Below, one piece after another: positions 1 to 6,007 of a stretch of DNA of 6,368 nt. Positions within the stretch are counted from its first letter, which is position 1; every line of letters begins with the position of its first letter. Both the position numbers and the translations under genes were made by a program. The notes beneath the pieces were generated by a model. It was not told where the DNA came from, did not search any database, and saw only the letters and a list, made by a program, of their open reading frames with translations. Source of the stretch: Brevundimonas sp. UBA986 (GTDB taxonomy: Bacteria; Pseudomonadota; Alphaproteobacteria; Caulobacterales; Caulobacteraceae); assembly GCA_002292165.1 (NCBI GenBank), contig DBBK01000174.1:13184-19551 (forward strand). The letters are read 5' to 3'.

Positions 1-185
1 ACCCGCTCCGGCGCCTGTCCCGGCGCCTGATGCATCTGGAAGCCCAGGGTCGAGCGGAAGGCGGTCAGGTCGCCGACCGGCGCCTCGAACCGCAGCACCT
101 CGGCCTGGCCGTCCGCGCGCGTCACCGCGACCACCGTATTGGTGGTGCCGAAGTCGATGCCGATGGTCAGGACGGGGTCGGACAT
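1..185 (-). CDS. Hsp70/DnaK-like chaperone, N-terminal part only (gene runs off the left edge)
   Basis: Read on the minus strand from the ATG at 185-183, the first 61 codons are visible and stay open to the window edge. The N-terminus has the hallmark Hsp70/actin-fold phosphate-1 motif IGIDFGTTNTVVAV (residues 8-21), which binds ATP phosphates. The following segment (GQAEVLRFEAP, then FRSTLGFQ) does not look like canonical DnaK and suggests a divergent cytoplasmic Hsp70 of the YegD/Hsp70-family type; this subtype is an inference from memory. The start is supported because the motif sits at the usual distance from it, and a weak GAAAG stretch lies about 6 bases upstream. The gene is transcribed in the same direction as the tRNA-Ser gene behind it, but 172 bp of hairpin-rich DNA separates them, so they are probably not one unit. 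Only the nucleotide-binding N-terminus can be judged; the substrate domain is outside the window. Confidence 0.85.
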   Translation of the reverse strand, partial: MSDPVLTIGIDFGTTNTVVAVTRADGQAEVLRFEAPVGDLTAFRSTLGFQMHQAPGQAPER

Positions 186-208
186 AGCGGACTTTCAGAA
201 CACGACGA

Positions 209-235
209 GCCCACCGCTTCGCAAAGCGCATGGGC
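209..235 (-). repeat. Hairpin in the 5' leader of the Hsp70-like gene
   Basis: An inverted repeat pairs GCCCA (209-213) with TGGGC (231-235) and CGCTT (215-219) with AAGCG (224-228), leaving a 4-base loop CGCA and a small internal mismatch. It lies 24-50 bases upstream of the start codon of the Hsp70-like gene, so it would be in the mRNA leader if transcription starts upstream of it. It is not a CIRCE element: the TTAGCACTC/GAGTGCTAA arms are absent. A role in translation control or as an RNA thermometer is speculation. In GC-rich DNA such hairpins can also arise by chance. Confidence 0.35.
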
Positions 236-300
236 CGGTCAGGAGATGAGGTTCAGAAGACAGAGGCCCCTTCCTGCACTTTCGGCGCGGGGGCATGTCA

Positions 301-325
301 GACGTCCCTGAGTGGTCAGGACGTC
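301..325. repeat. Hairpin, 10 bp stem with one bulge
   Basis: GACGTC(C)CTGA-type arm (301-311) pairs with TCAGGACGTC (316-325) around a GTGG loop, with a single bulged C at 307/308. It is 33 bases past the 3' end of tRNA-Ser on the minus strand and follows the hairpin at 328-357 with a 2-base gap. No T-run follows on either strand, so it is not a textbook intrinsic terminator. Confidence 0.4.
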
Positions 326-327
326 CG

Positions 328-357
328 TCCTGCGTAGCGCGGCAGCGCGAAGCAGGA
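328..357 (-). terminator. Hairpin directly after tRNA-Ser; possible T-tract-less terminator or processing signal
   Basis: TCCTGC (328-333) pairs perfectly with GCAGGA (352-357), and GCGC (337-340) pairs with GCGC (345-348) around a GGCA loop, with a 3-by-3 internal loop between the stems. The structure begins immediately after the encoded CCA of tRNA-Ser (358-360) when read on the minus strand. That is where a transcript trailer or terminator is expected. There is no U-rich tail after the stem, so terminator function is an inference from position alone. Confidence 0.4.
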
Positions 358-449
358 TGGCGGAGACGGAGGGATTCGAACCCTCGATACCCCTTACAGG
401 GTATGACGATTTAGCAAACCGTTGCCTTCAGCCACTCGGCCACGTCTCC
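358..449 (-). tRNA. tRNA-Ser (anticodon GCU, reads AGC/AGU)
   Basis: The minus strand folds into a complete class II tRNA. The acceptor stem GGAGACG (449-443) pairs with CGTCTCC (368-362), with discriminator G at 361 and CCA encoded at 360-358. The D arm carries GCCGAGTGGC. The anticodon stem ACGGT/ATCGT encloses the loop TTGCTAA, giving anticodon GCT. A long variable arm pairs TACCC with GGGTA, as expected for tRNA-Ser. The T arm is GAGGG-TTCGAAT-CCCTC. Every stem is intact, so the gene looks functional. The T loop holds a GATTC site (373-377), a match to the CcrM methylation motif GANTC; this is simply a consequence of the conserved T-loop sequence. Confidence 0.96.
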
Positions 450-460
450 GGCAGGAGGCG

Positions 461-489
461 TCGATAGCGAAGGTCGTCGTCGGGCGCAA
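461..489 (-). promoter_or_regulatory. Candidate sigma-70-type promoter of tRNA-Ser
   Basis: On the minus strand, a -35-like TTGCGC (489-484) is separated by exactly 17 bases from a -10-like TATCGA (466-461). The -10 is preceded by GC, giving GCTAT, which resembles the start of the GCTANAWC -10 motif described for Caulobacter housekeeping promoters. The -10 ends 11 bases before the mature tRNA 5' end (449), leaving room for a short leader. The call rests on motif match and position only. Confidence 0.45.
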
Positions 490-518
490 TCGGCAAGACG
501 TCAGATCACGACAGAACT

Positions 519-549
519 TTGATCGAACGGCAAAACGCAGCCCGTTAAC
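519..549 (+). promoter_or_regulatory. Weak candidate promoter for the polysaccharide operon
   Basis: In the 150-base divergent gap, the best plus-strand match I see is TTGATC (519-524), 19 bases, then GTTAAC (544-549). The latter lies inside the perfect 8-base palindrome CGTTAACG (543-550). Spacing is long and the -10 match is poor. The TTAA inside the palindrome is a CtrA half-site core, but no second TTAA lies 7 bases away, so CtrA control is not supported. Transcription from here would give a leader of about 45 bases to the ATG at 601. Confidence 0.22.
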
Positions 550-600
550 GCGACATCCACGGCGGCTGTGCAGGATGCCGTGGAGTTTCCCAATCCGCGG

Positions 601-2172
601 ATGACGATGTCGAACACCCTGAACGCGACCCGCCTGATCCAGGGCGAGCCCGAGACCGGCGCGCGCGTCGTCGATGCGCCTGTGGTTCAGGCCCTCGCGC
701 CCCGGTCGGACGCGAAGGCGGACGGGGCCTCGCGGCGCGGTCCGTTCCGGCCCGAGGTCTGGCTGAACGCGCGCCAGAAGCACGGCTCGCGCCTGTCGGT
801 GCACTATTTCCGGACCGTCGACGTGCTGGCGGTCATGGCCGTGACCCTGGCCTGCGGCTGGGCTGTGTCGCCCGGTGATCTGATGGCGCTGGAGATCGCG
901 CGCGCGGCGCCGATGATTCTGGGCGCCGTGGTGGTTCTTGGCCTGATGAAGTCGCTGGGCCTGTATCAGTTCGACCGTCAGTCTTCGCTGACCCTGCATC
1001 TGGCGGCCCTGACGGGGGTCGCCGCGACCGCGGGCGTTCTGGCGCTCGGCCTCGGCTGGCTGCTGCGCGGCCCGGCGGTGGAGCTGGAGACCATCGGCGT
1101 CTGGGCCGGGGCGACCCTTCTGACCGTCATGGTCCTGCACAGCCTGTGGAGCGGTCTGGTGGCCCACTGGCGTGATACGGGCGCCCTGACGCCCAATATC
1201 GTGGTGGTCGGCGCGACCCGCCATGCCGAGCGGCTGATCAAGGACGCGCTCAAGCGCCGCGACATCAATGTGCTGGGCGTTTTCGACGACCGTCTGGCCC
1301 GCAACCCCGACAGCGTCGAGGGCGTGCCGGTGCTGGGCGCCGCCGGGGCTCTGCTGAACCACAAGATCACGCCTTACGTCGACCGCATCGTCCTGGCCAT
1401 CGACCCCGAGGCCCAGGCCCGGGTGCGCGAACTGACGGCGCAACTGCAGACCCTGCCCAACGAAGTCACCCTGCTGGTCGATCCGCAGGGCGAGGAGGAG
1501 CGCACCGCCGCCCTGACCAAGCTGGCGCGCGCGCCCCTGGCCTCGCTGAACGCCGCCGACGCCGACCGCCGCGCCTTCCACAAACGTCTTCAGGACATCG
1601 TCATCGGCACATTGGGCCTGATCGCCGTTTCGCCGATCATCGGCCTGTGCGCCCTGGCCGTGAAGCTGGACAGCCCCGGCCCGATCTTCTTCCGCCAGCG
1701 CCGCCACGGCTTCAATCAGGAGGCCATCGTGGTGTGGAAATTCCGCTCCATGCGTCAGGAGGCCTCCGACGCCACCGCCTCGCGTCAGGTCACGGCCGAC
1801 GACGACCGGATCACGAAGGTCGGCAAATTCCTGCGCAAGACCAGCCTCGACGAGCTGCCGCAGCTTCTGAACGTCCTGACCGGCGAGATGTCGCTGGTCG
1901 GCCCCCGCCCCCACGCCATCGGCATGAAGACGGGTCAGGTCGAATCCGCCCTGCTGGTCGCCGAATACGCCCATCGCCACCGCATCAAGCCGGGCATGAC
2001 CGGCTGGGCCGCCATCAACGGCTCGCGCGGCCCCTTGGACAGCGCCCACGACGTTCGCCGCCGGGTGCAGCTGGACGTCGACTATATCGAGCGCCAGTCC
2101 TTCTGGCTGGACCTGTGGATCATGGCCGTGACCCTGCCCGTCCTGCTGGGCGACCGGTCGGCGGTGCGGTGA
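601..2172 (+). CDS. hfsE: Polyprenyl-phosphate hexose-1-phosphate transferase (HfsE-like, WbaP/PssY family)
   Basis: This inner-membrane enzyme starts repeat-unit assembly by moving a hexose-1-phosphate from a UDP-sugar to undecaprenyl phosphate. The 523-residue protein has the full family layout: a polar N-terminus (1-70), four hydrophobic segments (about 73-90, 104-119, 134-155, 163-184), a CoA-binding-like Rossmann domain starting VVVGATRHAERLI (201), then the C-terminal catalytic domain. That domain shows the Ser-Pro-broken re-entrant helix (S344-P345), SPGP (358-361), KFRSM (380-384), the Asp-Glu dyad in SLDELPQLLN (D417, E418), GEMSLVGPRPH (428-438) and KPGMTGW (463-469). No key residue is missing. 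The start is uncertain: GTG 568, ATG 601 and ATG 607 share the frame, and the only purine-rich GGAG (582-585) is 15 bases before 601. The symbol rests on the neighbouring hfsF-like gene and the convergent hfsB-like gene; the Caulobacter paralogues PssY and PssZ have the same domains. Confidence 0.9.
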   Translation: MTMSNTLNATRLIQGEPETGARVVDAPVVQALAPRSDAKADGASRRGPFRPEVWLNARQKHGSRLSVHYFRTVDVLAVMAVTLACGWAVSPGDLMALEIARAAPMILGAVVVLGLMKSLGLYQFDRQSSLTLHLAALTGVAATAGVLALGLGWLLRGPAVELETIGVWAGATLLTVMVLHSLWSGLVAHWRDTGALTPNIVVVGATRHAERLIKDALKRRDINVLGVFDDRLARNPDSVEGVPVLGAAGALLNHKITPYVDRIVLAIDPEAQARVRELTAQLQTLPNEVTLLVDPQGEEERTAALTKLARAPLASLNAADADRRAFHKRLQDIVIGTLGLIAVSPIIGLCALAVKLDSPGPIFFRQRRHGFNQEAIVVWKFRSMRQEASDATASRQVTADDDRITKVGKFLRKTSLDELPQLLNVLTGEMSLVGPRPHAIGMKTGQVESALLVAEYAHRHRIKPGMTGWAAINGSRGPLDSAHDVRRRVQLDVDYIERQSFWLDLWIMAVTLPVLLGDRSAVR

Positions 2173-2179
2173 CCGTCTG

Positions 2180-3631
2180 ATGTTCTGGCGTGGCGTCTGG
2201 GGCTATCTGCCCGCGAATATCGTGCAAGGGGTGGTCGGGTTTCTGGCCATCTTCATCTTCACGCGCCTGCTGACACCCGAGGATTTCGGCCGCTACGCCC
2301 TGGCCTTCTCCATCGTGACCCTGTGCCACGTCGCCGTCTTCAGCTGGCTGGAGGCGGCGATGGCGCGCTTCTGGGCGGCGCAGCAGGCCGGCGCCGACAT
2401 GGCCGCCCATTTCGCCAGCATCTATCGCACTGCCTTCATCCTGATCGCCGGCTTCATCCCCGTCGCGGCCATCGTCCTGTGGTTCGTCCCCATCGACCCG
2501 CTGTTCAAGGCGGCCATCGGCGTCGGCCTGATCGGCAGCCCTGCAAGGTGTCTGGCCAAGCTGGCGCAGGAGCGGTTCCGGGCGGCGGGCGAGGTCTCGC
2601 GCTCGGCCATGCTGGACATGGCGACGACCATCGGCGGCCTGTGCATCGGCGTGGCCTTCGCGCTTTGCGGCGCCGGTGGCGCGGCGCCCCTGGCCGGTCT
2701 GGGCCTTGCGCCTCTCGCCGCCCTGCCCTTCATCCTGCCGGGCGAACTGAAACAGGCGAAGTCGGGCGTGGTGGATCCGGCCCGGCTGAAGTCCTATGCG
2801 GCCTATGGCTATCCGATCGCGGCGTCGCTGACTTTGGCGCTGGTGCTGGCCTCGACCGACCGGTTCCTGCTGGCCCTGTTCATGGATGAGGCGGCGGTCG
2901 GCGCCTATCACGCGGGCTATTCGATCGCGAACCGGACGCTGGACGTGCTGTTCCTGTGGCTGGGCGCGGCGGGTCAGCCGGCGCTGGTCATGGCGCTGGA
3001 GCGGGGCGGGCTGGAGAAGCTGAAGATCGCCGCGCGCGAACAGGCCTCGACCTTCTTCCTGATCGGCTTCCCGGCCGCGGCGGGCGTGGCCCTGGTGGCC
3101 AAGCCGCTCGGCGAGGTGATGATCGGCGAGAGCCTGAGGGTCGCCGCCGCCCAGGTGACGCCCTGGGTCGCCCTCTCGGCCCTGCTGTACGGCCTCACCG
3201 CCTATTATTTCGGACAGGCCTTCACGCTTGGCCGCAGGACGAAGCTGCTGCTGGTGGCCATGAGCGTGCCGGCGTTCGGCAATGTGGTGCTGAACTTCAT
3301 CCTGATCCCGCGCTTCGGCGTGGTCGGGGCGGCCTGGTCGACGGCGATCAGCTTCGGCCTCGGCATGCTGGCGACCATGCTGCTGGGCCGCACGGTGGTG
3401 CCCCTGCCCGTGCCGTGGGAGCCCTTGATCCGCTGCGGCGTCGCGACCGGGATCATGGCGCTGGCGGTTTCGGCGATTCCGGCCATCGGCGGCCTGCCCG
3501 AGCTGATCCTCGACGCCTCGGTGGGCGGCATCGTCTATGCGGCCGTGGCCCTGACCATCAATGCGGCCGGGGTGCGCGACATCGCCCTCAGCCTGCTTCA
3601 GAAGTTCCGTACGCGCGAGGCCGCGGCATGA
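2180..3631 (+). CDS. hfsF: Wzx-type polysaccharide repeat-unit flippase (HfsF-like)
   Basis: This 483-residue protein is almost wholly hydrophobic, with about 12-14 likely membrane helices, the size and pattern of the polysaccharide transporter branch of the MOP flippases. Family signatures visible are FTRLLTPEDFGRYAL (27-41) after the first helix, DRFLLALFMDEAAVGAY (227-243) opening the second half, and NFILIPRFGVVGAAWST (372-388), the typical Wzx loop and helix. The expected role is to flip the undecaprenyl-linked repeat unit to the periplasmic face of the inner membrane. Its ATG lies 7 bases after the upstream stop codon, and a GGTGA stretch overlapping that stop serves as ribosome binding site, so translation is probably coupled. 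The 3' end overlaps the next gene by ATGA. Substrate specificity cannot be read from the sequence; the hfsF name rests on locus context. Confidence 0.9.
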   Translation: MFWRGVWGYLPANIVQGVVGFLAIFIFTRLLTPEDFGRYALAFSIVTLCHVAVFSWLEAAMARFWAAQQAGADMAAHFASIYRTAFILIAGFIPVAAIVLWFVPIDPLFKAAIGVGLIGSPARCLAKLAQERFRAAGEVSRSAMLDMATTIGGLCIGVAFALCGAGGAAPLAGLGLAPLAALPFILPGELKQAKSGVVDPARLKSYAAYGYPIAASLTLALVLASTDRFLLALFMDEAAVGAYHAGYSIANRTLDVLFLWLGAAGQPALVMALERGGLEKLKIAAREQASTFFLIGFPAAAGVALVAKPLGEVMIGESLRVAAAQVTPWVALSALLYGLTAYYFGQAFTLGRRTKLLLVAMSVPAFGNVVLNFILIPRFGVVGAAWSTAISFGLGMLATMLLGRTVVPLPVPWEPLIRCGVATGIMALAVSAIPAIGGLPELILDASVGGIVYAAVALTINAAGVRDIALSLLQKFRTREAAA

Positions 3632-4560
3632 CCGCGCGCACCACTGAAAACGCGGCCTGGACCGGGGCGAAGCCGATCCTGTCGGTCCTGATGCCCTTCC
3701 TGCGCGACGATCCGCGAGAGCTGCTCCAGTTGCTGGACCGTGAGGCCGCCTCGGTCGGCCGCACGGTCGAGATCGTGGTTCTGGACGACGGCACCGGCGA
3801 CAAGGCCCTGACCGGCGGTCTGATCGACGTGATCACCCATATGAGCCTGCCCGTCCGGCTGATCACCCTGGCGAAGAACGAGGGCCGTTCGGTCGGGCGC
3901 AACCGGCTGGCGGCGGCGGCGCGGGGCGGCAGCCTGCTGTTCCTCGACAGCGACATGCGGCCCGACCAGTTCCACTTCCTCGGCGCCTGGGCCGATCTGG
4001 TGAAGGCCAGCGATCCGGCCGTGGCCTTCGGCGGCTTTTCCCTGCTGCAGGCGCCGACCGACGGGAAGTTCTCGGTCCACCGGGCGATGGCGACCAAGTC
4101 GGAGTGCCTGCCGCACGATGTGCGCGCCCTGACGCCCGAGAAATACGTCTTCACTTCCAATCTTCTGGTCCGCCGCGACGTGTTCGAGGCCGAGGCGTTC
4201 GATTCGGCCTTCACCGGCTGGGGCTGGGAGGATGTGGAGTGGGCCATGCGGGTCTCGCGCCGCTGGCCGGTGATCCATGTCGATAATCCGGCGACCCATA
4301 TGGGCCTCGACACCACGGCGTCGCTGGCCGGCAAATATGAGCAGTCGGCCGCCAACTTCGCCCGGGTCGTGGCCAAACATCCGGACATCGTCTCCGGCTA
4401 CCCCAGCTTCCGCGTCGCGAAGAAACTCAAGCGCCTGCCGATGCTGAAGACCGTCCGACCGATGATCAAACAGGCGGCCATGACCGACTGGCTCCCGGTC
4501 AAGGCCCGCGCCTTCTCGCTCAGGCTCTATCGCGCCGCCCTCTACGCCGAGGCGGTATGA
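3628..4560 (+). CDS. GT-A (family 2-like) glycosyltransferase with a GWGxED motif
   Basis: This is a soluble 310-residue GT-A fold glycosyltransferase, expected to add a sugar to the lipid-linked repeat unit on the cytoplasmic side. It shows the nucleotide-binding strand EIVVLDDG (48-55), the NEGRSVGRNRLA segment (84-95), the metal-binding DSD (107-109), and FTGWGWEDVEWAMR (195-208). The E201-D202 pair there resembles the catalytic-base motif of the Glyco_transf_7C/galactosyltransferase domain. H224 in ATHMG may be a further metal ligand. There is no membrane segment; the C-terminal 60 residues are basic and could touch the membrane. The start is fixed by the ATGA overlap with the flippase gene; the reading frame is open further upstream, but that part is out of frame with the real flippase. 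By position right after hfsF it could be the hfsG counterpart; by type it could also match HfsL. I cannot decide without alignment. Confidence 0.88.
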   Translation: MTARTTENAAWTGAKPILSVLMPFLRDDPRELLQLLDREAASVGRTVEIVVLDDGTGDKALTGGLIDVITHMSLPVRLITLAKNEGRSVGRNRLAAAARGGSLLFLDSDMRPDQFHFLGAWADLVKASDPAVAFGGFSLLQAPTDGKFSVHRAMATKSECLPHDVRALTPEKYVFTSNLLVRRDVFEAEAFDSAFTGWGWEDVEWAMRVSRRWPVIHVDNPATHMGLDTTASLAGKYEQSAANFARVVAKHPDIVSGYPSFRVAKKLKRLPMLKTVRPMIKQAAMTDWLPVKARAFSLRLYRAALYAEAV

Positions 4561-5516
4561 AGGGACCCCCCGTCAAGGACGTCGCCGTCATCATCCCCAC
4601 CATGCGCCGCCCGGAGTTTCTGGAGCGGGCGCTGAAGTCCGTCTTCGCCCAGCGCGGGGTCAAGGACCGGCTGGCCAGTGTGGTCGTGGTCGACAACGAT
4701 CCGGAGGGCAGCGCCGCGGGCGTGGTCGGGCGGCTGACGGCCGACTGCCCCGTCCCCCTCGTCTATCGCCATGAGCCGAGGCCCGGCGTGTCGACGGCGC
4801 GAAACGCCGGTCTGGCCGCGACGCTCTCGCCCCTGATCGCCTTCCTCGACGACGACGAGAAGGCCACGCCCGACTGGCTGGCGAAGCTGATCAAGGCGCG
4901 CGAAACCTTGAAGTGCGACGTCGTCTTCGGTCCGATCCACGGCCGGGTGCCGCCGGGAACGGGCTGGACCACCCGCTATCTGGAGACCTTCTTCGGGCGG
5001 CAGGGGCCGGAGAAGACGCAGTTGATCGACCACGCCTACGGCTGCGGCAACTCCCTGATGCTGAGGGCCACCGCCCTGCCCGGCGACGCGCCGTTCGATC
5101 CGAAGACCGACCAGAGCGGCGGCGAGGACGACGCCCTGTTCTCGGCCCTGTCAATGCGCGGCGGGACCTTCGGCTGGGCGGCGGACGCCTGGGTCGACGA
5201 GTTCGCTCCGCCCCATCGCGCCACCCTGAACTACGCCCTGACCCGCGCCTTCGCCTATGGCCAGAGCCCGCCCCAGCTGGCCTGGCGCGAGGGCAAGCCG
5301 GTGCGGATGCTGCTGTGGATGGGCGTGGGCGCGGCCCAGGCGGGGGTCTGGGGGCTCGTTGCGCTGGTGCTCACCGTGGTCGGCAATGACAGGCGCGCCG
5401 AGGCGCTGGACAAGGCCGCGCGCGGTCTGGGCAAGGTCTTCTGGACCAAGGGGTTCGAGCCGCATTTCTACGGCGTGCGCGAACTGGCGCGGCTGGAGAA
5501 GGCGAAGGCCGCCTAG
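4557..5516 (+). CDS. Family 2 glycosyltransferase with C-terminal membrane helix (HfsG/HfsL-type candidate)
   Basis: This 319-residue protein is a typical GT2 enzyme: VAVIIPTMRRPEFLERALKS at 9-28, VVVVDND (42-48) for nucleotide binding, RPGVSTARNAGL (75-86), the metal site FLDDDE (96-101), and GGEDDALF (188-195) with the catalytic base. YGCGNSLM (161-168) is the usual acceptor-side strand. After the catalytic domain, one hydrophobic helix at about 252-276 and a short basic tail probably tether it to the inner membrane beside the flippase. It starts by ATGA overlap with the preceding glycosyltransferase gene, with GAGG just upstream as ribosome binding site. Its stop codon TAG (5514-5516) overlaps the stop of the convergent gene. 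Its AFAYGQ and ARGLGKVFW segments remind me of HfsG-type proteins, but this is memory, not a search. It occupies the place where C. crescentus has the hfsH deacetylase gene. Confidence 0.9.
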   Translation: MKGPPVKDVAVIIPTMRRPEFLERALKSVFAQRGVKDRLASVVVVDNDPEGSAAGVVGRLTADCPVPLVYRHEPRPGVSTARNAGLAATLSPLIAFLDDDEKATPDWLAKLIKARETLKCDVVFGPIHGRVPPGTGWTTRYLETFFGRQGPEKTQLIDHAYGCGNSLMLRATALPGDAPFDPKTDQSGGEDDALFSALSMRGGTFGWAADAWVDEFAPPHRATLNYALTRAFAYGQSPPQLAWREGKPVRMLLWMGVGAAQAGVWGLVALVLTVVGNDRRAEALDKAARGLGKVFWTKGFEPHFYGVRELARLEKAKAA

Positions 5517-5965
5517 AAGGTGTCGACCTCCGCCGTCTGCCGCGTGAGCACGGCCTCTTCGGCATCCCCTTTGACCAGCCGTCGCAGGCCGCGCTGGAAC
5601 CGCTCGAGGTCCGTATAGGTGACGACAAACCCGGTCCGCACCTTTGAGTCCGGCATGTGAGGCGCAGGATGGCGGGCGTAGGCGGCAAGCTCCACCCACA
5701 CGCAAATGCCGCCGCGCGCACCGTGTGGGGTTACTCTGAAGGACAGACTCGGGTCCTCCTCCGCCAGCGAGAGATGACGGCCTGAGATTGAGGGCGGCGG
5801 AGCCCCCTTGAGCGGATACTCGCTGAGACGGTCCGCGAAGGCCAACAAGGTGGCGTGTTCGATCCAGGCCGATCCAACACCGGCAAAGCCATCACTGACG
5901 ACCGTGGCGATGAGTTCGCCATACCCCGCGTCAAACGGTTCGAATTTGAGCGTGAGCGACCCCAT
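5513..5965 (-). CDS. Unknown 150-residue soluble protein
   Basis: I do not recognise this gene with certainty. The predicted protein is small, soluble and acidic-to-neutral, with no signal peptide, membrane helix or cysteine pair. Alternating short strands (LTLKFEPF, ELIATVVSD, SLSFRVTP, ICVWVELAA, TGFVVTY), a helical stretch LLAFADRLSEYPL (40-52) and a C-terminal helix FQRGLRRLVKGDAEEAVL suggest a compact alpha/beta protein. The pattern reminds me of small WapI- or DUF6228-like families, some of them immunity proteins; that is a weak impression. Codon choice is less biased than in the neighbours (TCA, AGA, GTA, TTG, GGA and CCA all occur), which hints at acquisition or low expression. It lies 42 bases downstream of the HfsB-like gene on the same strand and could be read from that operon. 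Its stop overlaps that of the convergent glycosyltransferase gene. A GGGG stretch just before the ATG is a poor ribosome binding site. Confidence 0.7.
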   Translation of the reverse strand: MGSLTLKFEPFDAGYGELIATVVSDGFAGVGSAWIEHATLLAFADRLSEYPLKGAPPPSISGRHLSLAEEDPSLSFRVTPHGARGGICVWVELAAYARHPAPHMPDSKVRTGFVVTYTDLERFQRGLRRLVKGDAEEAVLTRQTAEVDTF

Positions 5966-5980
5966 GCCCCAGCCTAGCGC

Positions 5981-6007
5981 GACGCCCGGGCCGGAGCTAC
6001 CGGCGTC
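5981..6007 (-). repeat. GC-rich hairpin directly after the HfsB-like stop codon
   Basis: GACGC(C)CGG (5981-5989) pairs with CCGGCGTC (6000-6007), an 8 bp stem with one bulged C and a 10-base loop. It starts at the base following the TGA stop (6010-6008) when read on the minus strand. No T-run follows, so if it limits read-through into the 5513-5965 gene it is at best a weak terminator; mRNA 3'-end protection is an alternative. Confidence 0.35.

Noticed and set aside
30..311. A 93-codon plus-strand open frame at the left edge
   Set aside because: It overlaps the antisense Hsp70 N-terminus, whose phosphate-binding motif is unmistakable, and the translation has no structure.
543..550. CtrA binding site at CGTTAACG
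   Set aside because: CtrA sites need two TTAA halves seven bases apart; only one TTAA is present.
394..2049. A 551-codon open frame on the minus strand opposite the HfsE-like gene
   Set aside because: It is antisense to a gene with complete catalytic motifs, crosses the tRNA-Ser gene, and its translation is low-complexity Gln/Arg/Gly/Asp-rich, typical of a GC-rich shadow frame.
2120..2911. A 263-codon minus-strand open frame opposite the flippase gene
   Set aside because: The sequence is Arg/Gln/Asp/Gly-rich shadow coding with no domain; the plus-strand flippase explains this stretch.
2956..3627. An upstream in-frame extension of the first glycosyltransferase, as a 534-residue protein
   Set aside because: The extension translates to Gly/Arg/Ala-rich noise and lies out of frame inside the flippase gene; the GT-A domain starts right after the ATG at 3628, which forms a normal ATGA overlap.
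3588..4388. Two long minus-strand open frames (about 260 residues each) opposite the first glycosyltransferase
   Set aside because: Both are antisense to a motif-complete gene and have no recognisable domain or start signal.
5151..5721. Minus-strand open frames of 116-184 codons spanning the convergent junction
   Set aside because: They cover the tails of two better-supported genes, and their translations are Arg/Ala/Pro-rich with no recognisable motif.
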